A stretch of 31,792 nucleotides of DNA from JALOAP01 sp964632355 (GCA_964632355.1 CAZWBW010000022.1:1-31792), one strand, 5' to 3'. Positions 21,689 to 29,496 are shown, counted from the first letter of the stretch. Numbers and translations: made by a program. The notes: generated from the letters alone by a model not told the origin.

Positions 21689-22368
21689 CTCGCCTGCCGA
21701 ACGTCGAACCGGTACCCGTAGCCGCGAACGGTACGTACGTGCCGCTCGACGGGCGTCGCGAACAGCTTGCGACGGATGTTCGAGATGTGGCGGCGGAGAA
21801 TCTGCAGGTGGCGCTCATCGGCGGTCACGCCCCAGCTCCGTTCGATGATTTCGCTCGCGGTGACGGTCTTGTTGGGCTGCGAAAGCAGGATCGAGAGGAC
21901 ATCGGCTTCGCGGTGCGTGAGTTCGATTTCGAGTTCGCCGATGCGCAGAGTGCCCCGCACGGGATCGAGCTCGCACGGGCCCGCGACGACCAGTTCGGCG
22001 CCAGCTGTGCCTTCGCGTGCGAGTTCGTGGATACGCTGTTGCACCTCGTGCGATTCCAGCGGGCCGCGCGCAATCCCGTCGATCTCGGGGCGGAAGGTGC
22101 CCGGGATCGCGAAACCGGGCGTGCGGGCATCGAGCACGTAGAGGATTGGAACGAGCCGCCAGCGCCGCTGCTGCTGGAGCGCAGCCGCGAACTGCTGCTG
22201 TTCGTCGACCGTCATGTCGCAGAGGACGAGGAGATCGGGCGTGGTCGCCACGTCTCGGAGAACAGCTTCGGGGTCAGCGATCACGTCCAGGGTGATCGAA
22301 GTAGCGGCGAGCCGGCGGCCCCGGAGCGCGGCCGGGGTGCCGGGTGCAACGGCAAGAACGGACGGCAA
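21685..22368 (-). CDS. OmpR/PhoB-type winged-helix regulator with degenerate receiver-like domain
   Basis: A 227-residue DNA-binding protein. The C-terminus (about 130-225) is a trans_reg_C winged helix: LTHREADVLSILLSQPNKTV, an SWGVTADERHLQILRRHISN recognition helix, and a closing VRTVRGYGYRF. The N-terminal 120 residues have receiver-like alternation but lack the acidic pair at the start (AVAPGTP instead). The phospho-acceptor region PDLLVLCDMTVDE is also displaced, so phosphorylation is doubtful. TTG 22368 is chosen because GGGGAG lies five bases before it; an upstream TTG at 22416 has no SD. No histidine kinase lies next to it. The target is unknown. Confidence 0.8.
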   Translation of the reverse strand: MPSVLAVAPGTPAALRGRRLAATSITLDVIADPEAVLRDVATTPDLLVLCDMTVDEQQQFAAALQQQRRWRLVPILYVLDARTPGFAIPGTFRPEIDGIARGPLESHEVQQRIHELAREGTAGAELVVAGPCELDPVRGTLRIGELEIELTHREADVLSILLSQPNKTVTASEIIERSWGVTADERHLQILRRHISNIRRKLFATPVERHVRTVRGYGYRFDVRQAS

Positions 22369-22415
22369 CGGAACTCCCCTCGGTCGGATGTGGGGCGCAA
22401 TGGGGGCCCGGTGCA

Positions 22416-22445
22416 ATGTGACCGGCCGCCACTGATCACATCGTA
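22416..22445. promoter_or_regulatory. Candidate promoter and dyad before the winged-helix regulator
   Basis: TACGAT on the minus strand (22440-22445) is a possible -10. ATGTGA (22416-22421) and TCACAT (22436-22441) form an inverted repeat with a 14-base centre around the likely start site, suiting autoregulation. Confidence 0.3.
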
Positions 22446-22496
22446 GAAACAGCCGGCCGGGGCGGGCATTGGGAGTTTCCCTCGTTGCCTTGCGGA

Positions 22497-22524
22497 GGGT
22501 GCTCGACCGGGAGCGGGAGCACCC
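22497..22524 (-). terminator. Hairpin after flgM
   Basis: GGGTGCTC and GAGCACCC form a perfect eight-base stem with a 12-base loop, just downstream of the flgM stop. No T-run follows, so it may be a weak terminator or an RNA-stabilising hairpin. Confidence 0.45.
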
Positions 22525-22535
22525 GTAACGACTGT

Positions 22536-22811
22536 CTAGAGCCCCCGTTCGAGGATCTTCCGCGCGACCTCGTGCGGGTCGGGCCTGTATTCGCCGCGCG
22601 CGATCTGCTCCCGGAGCTCGGCCACGCGAGCAGCACGCACGTCGGGCGCGTTCGCGACCTCGGCGCGAGCGCGGGATAGGGCCCGGGCGTCCTCGCTAAT
22701 CCCCGCCTCGTCGGTGGAATGAGTCTTCGCGGGAGTAGCGCCGCGTTCGCGGGCAGCGGTGAGGTCGTAGATGACGGCGCGGGAGCCGGAGGTCTTGCGG
22801 ATATTCGGCAT
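22536..22811 (-). CDS. flgM: FlgM-like anti-sigma-28 factor
   Basis: A 91-residue protein with a disordered polar N-terminus and the C-terminal FlgM pattern: ISEDARALSRARAEVANAP, VRAARVAELREQIARGEYRPD and HEVARKILERGL. FlgM binds and holds the flagellar sigma factor until the hook is complete and FlgM is exported. Its place beside late flagellar genes supports this. ATG 22811 has GAGG about six bases upstream. It has its own promoter-like TATCAT and lies 56 bases after the sortase gene. No sigma-28 gene (fliA) is visible in the window. Confidence 0.83.
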   Translation of the reverse strand: MPNIRKTSGSRAVIYDLTAARERGATPAKTHSTDEAGISEDARALSRARAEVANAPDVRAARVAELREQIARGEYRPDPHEVARKILERGL

Positions 22812-22827
22812 GGTCTACCTCGAATGC

Positions 22828-22833
22828 ATGATA
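22828..22833 (-). promoter_or_regulatory. Candidate -10 box of flgM
   Basis: TATCAT on the minus strand with CTTACA 18 bases upstream as a possible -35. It resembles a housekeeping rather than a sigma-28 promoter. Confidence 0.4.
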
Positions 22834-22867
22834 GTCGGCGGGGGCCAGCCGTGTAAGTGCGTTGGAT

Positions 22868-23497
22868 TCACACCAGTTGCCCGGTCACGACCAAGCGGTG
22901 CTCCAGGTCTGGTGTGCAGGTGATGAGCGTGACGGTCGCGCGGTGGTCGGAACGCAGGACGCGCGTTTCGCTCGGATCGACCACCTGTACGCCGGTCACC
23001 TCGTAGCGATAGACGTGCTCGCCGGCGTGCACCTCGACGATGTCGCCTTCGCGAACGCGATCGAGGTGGGCGAAGTAGGGGATATTGCCACGGTCGGCGA
23101 CCGAAACGTGGCCGGTGAGCACCACGTTGCCCGGCTGGCCGGGCCGCGCCGAGTCGAGGTGATGGCCGACAGCGCGCCATGCAGTCTCCCACTTCGGGAT
23201 GCCCGCTTCGAGGACAATCCCAACCTCGGTGACCGGCGCATCGACCCCGGCACTCGGGATGACGACGCGGGTCGGAAGGCGCCCTTCGGCAACTCGACCA
23301 ATGGTCGGCGCCGGCGGGTCCGGCTCAACTGGAGATGGCGTAACTACAGCGATGGTTTCTTGCGGTTCGGCCGGTGGAGGGGTGTCGGCGCCACTGGCCA
23401 TGCCGAGGCCGTACCACGTCATCGCCCCGGCCGCAGCGATTGCTCCCACGAGGAACACATTCGAGCGCGAGAGGACGCCGCCCCACCAACCGTGCAC
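22868..23497 (-). CDS. Sortase (class D/E-like cysteine transpeptidase)
   Basis: Membrane-anchored transpeptidase of 209 residues. An N-terminal hydrophobic helix (about 13-33) and a Pro-rich stalk (40-65) precede the sortase barrel. The catalytic set is His130 (VVLTGHVS), Cys194 (TLITCTP) and Arg201 (HRLVVTG). Sortases attach proteins bearing LPxTG-like signals to cell wall or pili, implying a monoderm-type envelope. GTG 23497 is chosen because AGGAGG lies six bases upstream; GTG 23542 would add 15 residues. It sits between the flagellar chaperone terminator and flgM, but no protein in this window ends with an LPxTG-type signal. The substrate is unknown. Confidence 0.88.
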   Translation of the reverse strand: MHGWWGGVLSRSNVFLVGAIAAAGAMTWYGLGMASGADTPPPAEPQETIAVVTPSPVEPDPPAPTIGRVAEGRLPTRVVIPSAGVDAPVTEVGIVLEAGIPKWETAWRAVGHHLDSARPGQPGNVVLTGHVSVADRGNIPYFAHLDRVREGDIVEVHAGEHVYRYEVTGVQVVDPSETRVLRSDHRATVTLITCTPDLEHRLVVTGQLV

Positions 23498-23581
23498 ACT
23501 CCACCTCCTGGCAGTCCCGCCTGCTGCCGTTGGGTTCCCCACTTAACCCTGTTGGTAGATTCGGCAACCCGGCCGTCCTTC

Positions 23582-23614
23582 TGAAATGAAAACAGCCCGC
23601 CGGGGGCGGACTGT
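23582..23614 (-). terminator. Terminator of the flaG-fliD-fliS-fliT operon
   Basis: On the minus strand, ACAGTCCGCC and GGCGGGCTGT pair (one G-U) around CCC, followed by TTTTCATTTC. It lies about 40 bases after the last gene of the operon. Confidence 0.85.
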
Positions 23615-23653
23615 TAGGGAACAGAAATGCGATTGCGGTAGCAGGGCGGAGCG

Positions 23654-23980
23654 TCACACCTGGCGGCCATTCAACGCCTCCACCGGACCGGCATCGTAGT
23701 ACGCGGAGGCGACCCGGCGGCGGTCGTTCAGCTGGCGCAGGCGTTCGGACGTTTCGTCCATGAGACGCCCGAGTTCGGCGCCCAGTTCGGTGGCAATGCC
23801 CACGAGGCGGTACAGAGCGACCTCCTGCGCGCGGGTGCGAACCCCCGCAGCGGCGACAGCCTGGCAGGCGCTGGTATAGGCCGCCTCGTGCTCGAGGTAG
23901 CCGTCGAGGTCGCCGGACTTGAGACGCGCGAGCTGCGCTTCGGCGATTTCGAGCGCCAGGTCGAGCTGGTCCGCGGCCAT
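23654..23980 (-). CDS. Small helical protein after fliS, probable FliT/FlgN-type flagellar chaperone
   Basis: A 108-residue, nearly all-helical protein, with heptad-like stretches in DLALEIAEAQLARLKSGDL and LVGIATELGAELGRLMDETS. Sequence alone does not identify it. Small helical proteins directly after fliS are often FliT or FlgN-like chaperones that keep FliD or FlgK/L export-ready, and FliD is two genes upstream. ATG 23980 shares its A with the fliS TGA (TGATG), so it is translationally coupled. It is the last gene of the operon, before a strong terminator. Confidence 0.55.
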   Translation of the reverse strand: MAADQLDLALEIAEAQLARLKSGDLDGYLEHEAAYTSACQAVAAAGVRTRAQEVALYRLVGIATELGAELGRLMDETSERLRQLNDRRRVASAYYDAGPVEALNGRQV

Positions 23981-24384
23981 CACGCGACGGCTCCGTGGGC
24001 CCGCGCCGGGTTCGCCCGAACCGTGGAGGCGGCCTGCTTCCACGCGTCGGCGATGCGGGACATGTGAGTCTCTGCTTCGTCGAGTTTCGCCACGTCGCCG
24101 AGGGAAGCCTGGATGAGGCAGCGGATGCAGTAGGCGTAGATGGCGGACATCTGGCCAGCGAGCTCGCCACCCTTTTCGTGGTCGAGCGTGGCCATCAGTT
24201 CGCCGATGATGAGGTGCGCGCGCTGGGCTTCGTCGAGGAAGCGCTCGCGGTTCCCGTCGCGCGAATACATGCGGGCCTTCTTAATCGCCTTCAACGCTCC
24301 GTCGTAGAGCATTGTGGTCAGCGTGATCGGGTCAGCAGTGCTGATGCCGGCCGTTCTGTAGGCGTTGTAGGCGTTGGTGCTCAT
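23980..24384 (-). CDS. fliS: Flagellin export chaperone FliS
   Basis: Binds the C-terminus of unpolymerised flagellin in the cytoplasm and delivers it to the export gate. The 134-residue protein opens with the family pattern NAYNAYRTAGISTADPITLT and continues MLYDGALKAIKKA, then AHLIIGELMATLD, and a final helical bundle. Length and order (fliD then fliS) are standard. ATG 24384 is preceded by GGAGGAG about ten bases away. The gap to the fliD stop is 77 bases. Confidence 0.95.
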   Translation of the reverse strand: MSTNAYNAYRTAGISTADPITLTTMLYDGALKAIKKARMYSRDGNRERFLDEAQRAHLIIGELMATLDHEKGGELAGQMSAIYAYCIRCLIQASLGDVAKLDEAETHMSRIADAWKQAASTVRANPARAHGAVA

Positions 24385-24461
24385 GTCCTGGCTACTCCTC
24401 CGGGGCCTCGGCCCTCACTCCAAGCATCGGTTCGAATGGCCGCGTCTGAATGGACGGCCTA

Positions 24462-26477
24462 CTACTGATTCGTGCGCGGCGCGAGGCTGGCCATCGCCTG
24501 CTGCAGTGACTGGAGCACGCTCAGGGCGCGCATCTGTGCCTGCTCCATGGCGATGAACTTCTTGCGTAGCAGGTCCATCTCCGCGTCGATGGAGGCCTGG
24601 ATCTTCTCCTTGCGCGCGACGAGGTCGGCGATGCGCTTGTCATACGTGCCCTGGCGCTGCGCGAAGGTGCCGCCGGCGCCCGCGAGCGATTCGAGGAAGA
24701 GGCGCATCTGCTGGAGCACACTCTGCTGGCCCGGCGCGACGGTGATGCGGTGCGTCCCGGCCTGGAAGGCGCCGATCTCGATCGTCAGCCCCGGGATGAG
24801 GCTGTCGTTCGTGCCACCCTCTTCGACTGTCGCCGTCGTTGTGGTCGAAGGCGACCCATCGAGCGGCTTGAAGACGGCGGTCAGGTTGCCGTTGCCGTCG
24901 TCGGTGATTTCGTACGTGCCGGCCTTCGCACCCTGGTAGGTGCCGCTGATACCGGTGATGGACCCGGTGCCGCCAGGTTCGAGCGTGGCAGAGAAGACGA
25001 GTTCGCTGACCAACGACTGGACCGAGCCGGGGTCTCGGGCCAGCGCCTCGTTGAACTTCGCTTCGTCGAACTGGAGCTCGTTGGTACTGCCGAGCGCCGC
25101 GCCCGGAGCGCCGAAGCTGAGGCCGATTTCGGACAGCGTGCGGAAGGCGCCGCTGGGGTTCAGCGCGGCGGACGTGATCATCGTGCGCAGGCTGCCTTCG
25201 AGCGCACGGATGCTGGAGTCGCCGCTCAGCAGTCCGGACTGCGACGAGTCGGCGTTGGCGCGCGTGGCCGTACGAATCGCGTTGAGGACCCCATTGAACT
25301 CGGTCACGAACGCCTTGATCGCCGCAACTGCGCTGGCCGAGTCGGGGGCCACCTTCACCGTCGCAGGGGAGTCGGGATCGGTTACCGCCGTGAGGGTCAC
25401 GTTGACCCCGGCGTGCGTGATGCTGTTGGTGGCCGAGTACTGCGTCGGGCCGCCATCGATGGAGTAGGCGGCGTTCTGGCCGAGTTGCTGGGGTGCGCCG
25501 AGAAGCCCGAGCTTCGCGAGCAGGTCGCCGCCACTGTCGTCGTCGGCGAGCGTGATCTCAATGGAACCCGTCTTCGTATGCTCGAGGCGAACTGTGTCGG
25601 TCGCGCTGTCGTAGCGGGCGATTACGCCGGCGCTACTCGCATTGATGCGGTCGAGGATGCGCTGCAGCGAGTCGGTCGCGATGTTGTATTCGATGGTGAC
25701 ACCGTTGATGGTGAACGAGTGGTCACCGGCCGCCGGGGGACCGTCGGCCCAGGCCATTTCGGCCATCGAACGGCTGATGTTCGCTCGCGCGATACCGAGC
25801 GTGCTTTCGCGTGTAGTTGTCCCGCTGGAAGCGATGAGGTTCGTCGCCGTCAGGAAGTTCGACGTGTCTGCGCCGGTGCCGAGGGTAATCGCTCCCGCGG
25901 ACGATTCGAGCCGGATGAGATTCGGCCGCCCGTTCGCATCGTTCTCGAGCGTCGCCGTGACGCCGATACTCGCGTCGTTGATGGCCGCGAGGACGTCGTT
26001 GAGGCTTTGCGTCTCGGGATCGACGGTGATTGTGGCGGAGCCGCCGTTCGCGGTCTTGATCGTGAACGTGCCGGCCGAGACGGGGATCGCGAAGTTCGCC
26101 TCCTGCAGCGGAACCGACGCGTCGACGCCCGCGGAGATGGCGATGCCCGTGACCCGGGTGCCGGTCGCGAGCTGCGTCACCGCGACGGAGAACGAGCCGA
26201 TGGCGGAGGTGGGCGAGGCTGCCGCGCTCACGCCGGAACCGGTCACCGTGGCGGTCTTCCCGGAGAGCGATGTCGCCTGAGTCAGCGCCTTCAGCCGGCC
26301 CAGGAGCGAAGAGAACCTGGCCTGGAGGTCGGCGATTGCGGCCTTTTGCGCGGCGGCCTTCGCTTCCTGCACATCGAGCCGGCGGAGGACGAGGGACCGC
26401 GCTTCGGTGAGCCGCGCGATGACGGCTTCGGTGTCGAAACTGGAGAAGAATCCGCCGATGCGAATCGGGTCGGACAT
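24462..26477 (-). CDS. fliD: Flagellar filament cap protein FliD (HAP2)
   Basis: Forms the cap at the filament tip and folds flagellin subunits into place. The N-terminal FliD domain begins DPIRIGGFFSSFDTEAVIAR, and the C-terminal FliD domain ends in a coiled coil (about 605-665, TYDKRIADLVARKEKI, FIAMEQAQMRALSVLQS). At 671 residues it is longer than most FliD proteins (about 450-550). An additional Gly/Thr-rich beta stretch at about 490-585 (ISGTYQGAKAGTYEITDDGN to TIEIGAFQAGTHRITVAPGQ) interrupts the C-terminal part. ATG 26477 has GGGGG upstream and follows the flaG-like stop by three bases. Confidence 0.94.
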   Translation of the reverse strand: MSDPIRIGGFFSSFDTEAVIARLTEARSLVLRRLDVQEAKAAAQKAAIADLQARFSSLLGRLKALTQATSLSGKTATVTGSGVSAAASPTSAIGSFSVAVTQLATGTRVTGIAISAGVDASVPLQEANFAIPVSAGTFTIKTANGGSATITVDPETQSLNDVLAAINDASIGVTATLENDANGRPNLIRLESSAGAITLGTGADTSNFLTATNLIASSGTTTRESTLGIARANISRSMAEMAWADGPPAAGDHSFTINGVTIEYNIATDSLQRILDRINASSAGVIARYDSATDTVRLEHTKTGSIEITLADDDSGGDLLAKLGLLGAPQQLGQNAAYSIDGGPTQYSATNSITHAGVNVTLTAVTDPDSPATVKVAPDSASAVAAIKAFVTEFNGVLNAIRTATRANADSSQSGLLSGDSSIRALEGSLRTMITSAALNPSGAFRTLSEIGLSFGAPGAALGSTNELQFDEAKFNEALARDPGSVQSLVSELVFSATLEPGGTGSITGISGTYQGAKAGTYEITDDGNGNLTAVFKPLDGSPSTTTTATVEEGGTNDSLIPGLTIEIGAFQAGTHRITVAPGQQSVLQQMRLFLESLAGAGGTFAQRQGTYDKRIADLVARKEKIQASIDAEMDLLRKKFIAMEQAQMRALSVLQSLQQAMASLAPRTNQ

Positions 26478-26480
26478 GCG

Positions 26481-26801
26481 TTACCCCCTGCGTTCGAACA
26501 ACAGACCGCGCTGGTCGCCCTCGGCCGTGATCCGTTCGACCTGTTCGATCGAGAGCTGCGCAAGCACCTCGCCGGATTTGATGTCGCGCACGATGACCGC
26601 GACGAGCGTGCCGGCCGCGTCGAACTGGCCCTGGACATCGCAGGTATCCGGGTCGCGCTCGGGCGCGAGAGCGCGGAGGAGGCGACGGCGGGCGGCGTAG
26701 CGAGGTTCGCGGCGCTGGCGCTGCTGCGAGGGCTGATCCCACGCGGGCTCGTGCACCCCCAGCGAGACGGTTGCGACCGGGATCAGCGTAAAGTCGTTCA
26801 T
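26481..26801 (-). CDS. FlaG-like small flagellar protein
   Basis: A 106-residue protein with an Arg-rich middle and a C-terminal block (VAVIVRDIKSGEVLAQLSIE, then QVERI). This block matches the pattern of FlaG proteins (valine-rich strand, D-x-x-T/S-GEV-I/L-x-Q-I-P). FlaG sits before fliD in many genomes and influences filament length; here it is directly before fliD with a three-base gap. ATG 26801 is eight bases after GGAGGG. The sequence is divergent, so the name rests partly on position. Confidence 0.6.
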   Translation of the reverse strand: MNDFTLIPVATVSLGVHEPAWDQPSQQRQRREPRYAARRRLLRALAPERDPDTCDVQGQFDAAGTLVAVIVRDIKSGEVLAQLSIEQVERITAEGDQRGLLFERRG

Positions 26802-26829
26802 GGCGAGTTCCCTCCGGGGTTCCCCCTGA

Positions 26830-26857
26830 TCATCGTCGCGGCGGGACCTGAGCTTGA
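26830..26857 (-). promoter_or_regulatory. Candidate sigma-28 promoter of the flaG-fliD operon
   Basis: On the minus strand, TCAA (26854-26857) is followed after 16 bases by GACGATGA (26830-26837), against the consensus TAAA-N15-GCCGATAA. The match is weak but similarly placed to those of the flagellin genes. Confidence 0.3.
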
Positions 26858-26899
26858 GCCGGGAAGCCCGTAGCGAGCGGGTGGCGGCGCGTGACAGGA

Positions 26900-26929
26900 A
26901 TGGAAAAGGGCCCGGCGGTGCCGGGCCCT
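26900..26929 (-). terminator. Terminator of flagellin 1
   Basis: On the minus strand, AGGGCCCGGC-ACC-GCCGGGCCCT is a perfect ten-base stem, followed by TTTCC. It lies 20 bases after the flagellin stop. Confidence 0.88.
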
Positions 26930-26948
26930 CGGTCTCACGCGGTGAGCC

Positions 26949-28103
26949 TTACCGCTGGAGCAGGGCCAGGACCGCCATCGGCGACTGGTTCGCCTGGGCG
27001 AGGACCGAGACGCCGGCCTGCTGCAGGATCTGGGAGCTCACGAGCTCGCTCGAAAGCTGCGCGATATCGGCGTCGCGGATGCGGCTCTCAGCGGCCGAGA
27101 GGTTTTCGACGGCGATGCCGAGGCTGGCGATGGTGTGCTCGAGCCGGTTCTGCGCGGCGCCGAGATTGGCGCGGCGAGTGTTCAGCGTCGTGATCGCCGC
27201 ATCGATCTCGGTGAGCCGGGCGTTGACCGCGGCGAGGTCGCTGACGGCATTCATGTCCCAGGCCGAGAGGTTGAGTCCAGTGGCGGTCGTTGCGCGCACG
27301 TCTTCGAAGGCGACGGTCATGGTGTTGCCGACGTTCGCGCCGACCTGGAACACGGCCGTACCGGAGCCAGTCACCGCGATTTCGAGCCCATCGAGGTCCC
27401 CGATGATGTCGGCTGCGTCCTTGTCCTGGTTGGCAACCAGCGTGATGGTGACGCCGGTTTGCGCGAAGTTGAGGACCTGCGTCTCGTTGAGGTTCATGTC
27501 GGCGACGGAGATGACTTCGCCGTTCAGCGACAGCTCGCCCGGGTTGCCAGTCGCGGCAAACGTCAGAGTCCCGGCTTGAGCGCGCGAGACGTCGATCGCT
27601 GCGATGGTCACGTTGCCGTTCGTGGGGAGCACGGTCCCGGGCACAACATCGCTATTCCCCGCATCGAGCACGCCGGTCAGGTTGCCGTTCAGGAGCTTCT
27701 GACCGTTGAACTCGGTCGAGACAGCGATGCGGTTGATCTCCTCCTGGAGCGCGACAAGCTCGGTGGCGATGGAGGCGCGGGCGGCGGCATCCATGGTGCC
27801 GTTCGCGGCCTGCACGCAGAGTTCCCGGGCGCGCTGGAGGATGCTGTGGATCTCGTCCATGGCGCCCTCGGCGGTCTGGATCATGGAGATGCCGTCCTGG
27901 GCGTTGCGGAGCGCCTGGGCGCTACCGCGAATCTGGCTGCGCATCTTTTCGCTGATGCCCAGGCCTGCCGCGTCGTCGGCGGCGCGGTTGATGCGGTAGC
28001 CGCTCGAGAGCTTCTCGAGCACCTTGCCCATCTTCAGGCTCGTGGTGTTCAGGTTTCGCTGGGCGTTGATGGCGGCGACGTTGGTTGCGATATAGGTACC
28101 CAC
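26949..28103 (-). CDS. fliC: Flagellin 1
   Basis: Filament subunit of 384 residues. The N-terminal D0/D1 arm includes NVAAINAQRNLNTTSLKMGK and NRAADDAAGLGISEKMRSQI. The C-terminal arm (TEIDAAITTLNTRRANLGAAQNRLEHT, then ILQQAGVSVLAQANQS) ends in LALLQR. The central, surface-exposed part (about 140-290) is Gly/Thr/Val-rich. It has one cysteine, Cys96 (LQRARELCVQAAN), where flagellin 2 has Ala; cysteine is rare in flagellins. GTG 28103 is chosen because it aligns with the start of flagellin 2 and gives equal length. GGAGG lies ten bases upstream, a little far. It has its own promoter and terminator. Confidence 0.95.
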   Translation of the reverse strand: MGTYIATNVAAINAQRNLNTTSLKMGKVLEKLSSGYRINRAADDAAGLGISEKMRSQIRGSAQALRNAQDGISMIQTAEGAMDEIHSILQRARELCVQAANGTMDAAARASIATELVALQEEINRIAVSTEFNGQKLLNGNLTGVLDAGNSDVVPGTVLPTNGNVTIAAIDVSRAQAGTLTFAATGNPGELSLNGEVISVADMNLNETQVLNFAQTGVTITLVANQDKDAADIIGDLDGLEIAVTGSGTAVFQVGANVGNTMTVAFEDVRATTATGLNLSAWDMNAVSDLAAVNARLTEIDAAITTLNTRRANLGAAQNRLEHTIASLGIAVENLSAAESRIRDADIAQLSSELVSSQILQQAGVSVLAQANQSPMAVLALLQR

Positions 28104-28135
28104 TGCTTCGATGCCTCCGGTTTTGCCCTGGCTCG

Positions 28136-28158
28136 GCCCCGGGCCCTCACTCCGGGGC
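28136..28158 (-). other. Hairpin in the flagellin 1 mRNA leader
   Basis: GCCCCGG (28136-28142) pairs with CCGGGGC (28152-28158) around nine bases. It lies between the candidate promoter (28172-28199) and the start codon and could influence mRNA stability or translation. Confidence 0.4.
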
Positions 28159-28171
28159 GCCACCCGATGAG

Positions 28172-28199
28172 TTACCGGCGGGTGACAGCCAGGTTGTTA
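28172..28199 (-). promoter_or_regulatory. Candidate sigma-28 promoter of flagellin 1
   Basis: On the minus strand, TAAC (28196-28199), 16 bases, then GCCGGTAA (28172-28179), a 7/8 match to GCCGATAA. It is the best sigma-28-like site in the window and predicts a leader of about 60 bases. Confidence 0.5.
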
Positions 28200-28282
28200 C
28201 CGGGTGTTTCGAGCGGTGCGGGGGTGGGCTTGAGCGTTTGGCGTCGAAAAGTGGGGGGATGCCGTAGGGATTTCGCCGCATA

Positions 28283-28314
28283 GGAAAAGGCCCCGCCAGT
28301 CCAGGCGGGGCCTT
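28283..28314 (-). terminator. Terminator of flagellin 2
   Basis: On the minus strand, AAGGCCCCGCC-TGGACT-GGCGGGGCCTT is a perfect 11-base stem, continuing into TTCC. It lies about 28 bases after the stop. Confidence 0.88.
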
Positions 28315-28341
28315 GACGTTCGACCGGAGGCTATCGACGAA

Positions 28342-29496
28342 CTAGCGGAGGAGGCTGAGGACGGCCTGCGCCGACTGGTTCGCCTGGGCCAGGACGGCCA
28401 CACCGGCCTGCTGGAGGATCTGGCTCGAGACCATCTGGCTCGAGAGCGCAGCGATGTCGGCGTCGCGGATGCGGCTCTCGGAGGCGGTCAGGTTCTCGAC
28501 GGCGACGCCGAGGCTGGCGATCGTGTGCTCGAGCCGGTTCTGCGCGGCACCGAGGTTCGAGCGGCGAGTGTTGAGCGTATCGATCGCAGCGTCGATCTCG
28601 GTGATCACGTTGTTGGCAGCGGTCAGGTCCGCGACGACCGTGTCTGCCGTCCAGACCGAGAGGCCAAGGCCGGACTGCGCGCTGACGTCTTCGAAGGACA
28701 CGGCCATCGTGTTGCCAACGTTGGCGCCAACCTGGAAGACCGCCGAACCGTCGCCCGCAGCGGTGATGATCGTTTCCCCGTCGAGCCCGCCAGCGACGTT
28801 GGCGCCGGTCTCGCCGTCGACGGAAGCGACCGTAATCTTGATGCCGAACTTATCGAAGGTGAGGACGCTGCTGCCACCGGCGGCAATATCGCCAACCGTG
28901 ATGGTCTGGCTGTTGCCGTTGCCGTCGTCCACGGTCAGCGCATTGGCCGCGGCGCTAAGGGTGAAGGTGGTGCCAGGCGCAGCACCGCTCACATCGACCT
29001 TGGTGATGCTGGTGTTCGTACCCGCGACCACGACTGTCCCGGCCTGGGCCGTGCCGCCCGACTGCGTCGTGGTGAGGCTACCGTTCAGGAGGAAGCGGCC
29101 GTTGAACTGGGTGGTGCTGGCGATGCGGTCAATTTCCTGCTGGAGCTGGACGAGCTCGGTGCCGATCGAGGTCCGGGCGGCGGCGTCCATCGTGCCGTTC
29201 GCAGCCTGGACGGCCAGTTCGCGAGCGCGCTGCAGGATGCTGTGGATCTCGTCCATCGCGCCTTCGGCCGTCTGGATCATGGAGATGCCGTCCTGCGCGT
29301 TGCGGAGTGCCTGCTGGTTGCCGCGGATCTGGCTGCGCATCTTCTCGCTGATGCCGAGGCCGGCGGCGTCGTCGGCTGCGCGGTTGATGCGATAGCCGCT
29401 CGAGAGCTTCTCGAGGACCTTGCCCATCTTGAGGCTGGTCGCGTTCAGGTTGCGCTGTGCATTGATAGCGCCGACGTTCGTGACGATGGAAGTCAT
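28342..29496 (-). CDS. fliC: Flagellin 2
   Basis: Second filament subunit, also 384 residues, with the same D0/D1 arms as flagellin 1 (MTSIVTNVGAINAQRNLNAT, NRAADDAAGLGISEKMRSQI, ILQQAGVAVLAQANQSAQAV, end LSLLR). The central region (about 140-290) differs clearly, being richer in Thr, Gly and Ala. It has no cysteine; Ala95 occupies the position of Cys96 in flagellin 1. ATG 29496 is preceded by AGGGG about ten bases away. The gene has its own promoter-like site and terminator, so the two flagellins can be regulated separately. It probably arose by tandem duplication. Confidence 0.95.
   Translation of the reverse strand: MTSIVTNVGAINAQRNLNATSLKMGKVLEKLSSGYRINRAADDAAGLGISEKMRSQIRGNQQALRNAQDGISMIQTAEGAMDEIHSILQRARELAVQAANGTMDAAARTSIGTELVQLQQEIDRIASTTQFNGRFLLNGSLTTTQSGGTAQAGTVVVAGTNTSITKVDVSGAAPGTTFTLSAAANALTVDDGNGNSQTITVGDIAAGGSSVLTFDKFGIKITVASVDGETGANVAGGLDGETIITAAGDGSAVFQVGANVGNTMAVSFEDVSAQSGLGLSVWTADTVVADLTAANNVITEIDAAIDTLNTRRSNLGAAQNRLEHTIASLGVAVENLTASESRIRDADIAALSSQMVSSQILQQAGVAVLAQANQSAQAVLSLLR

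Noticed and set aside
22416..22441. TGTGA...TCACA as a CRP site
   Set aside because: The arms are 14 bases apart rather than 6, so it does not fit CRP. It is kept only as a possible autoregulatory dyad.
24750..26873. Long plus-strand frame opposite fliD
   Set aside because: Antisense to a convincing FliD. Composition is Arg/Glu/Gly-rich without domain features.
26949..29496. The two flagellin genes as a long direct repeat or assembly duplication
   Set aside because: Only the ends are similar, the middles and leaders differ, and each has a distinct terminator. They are true paralogues.
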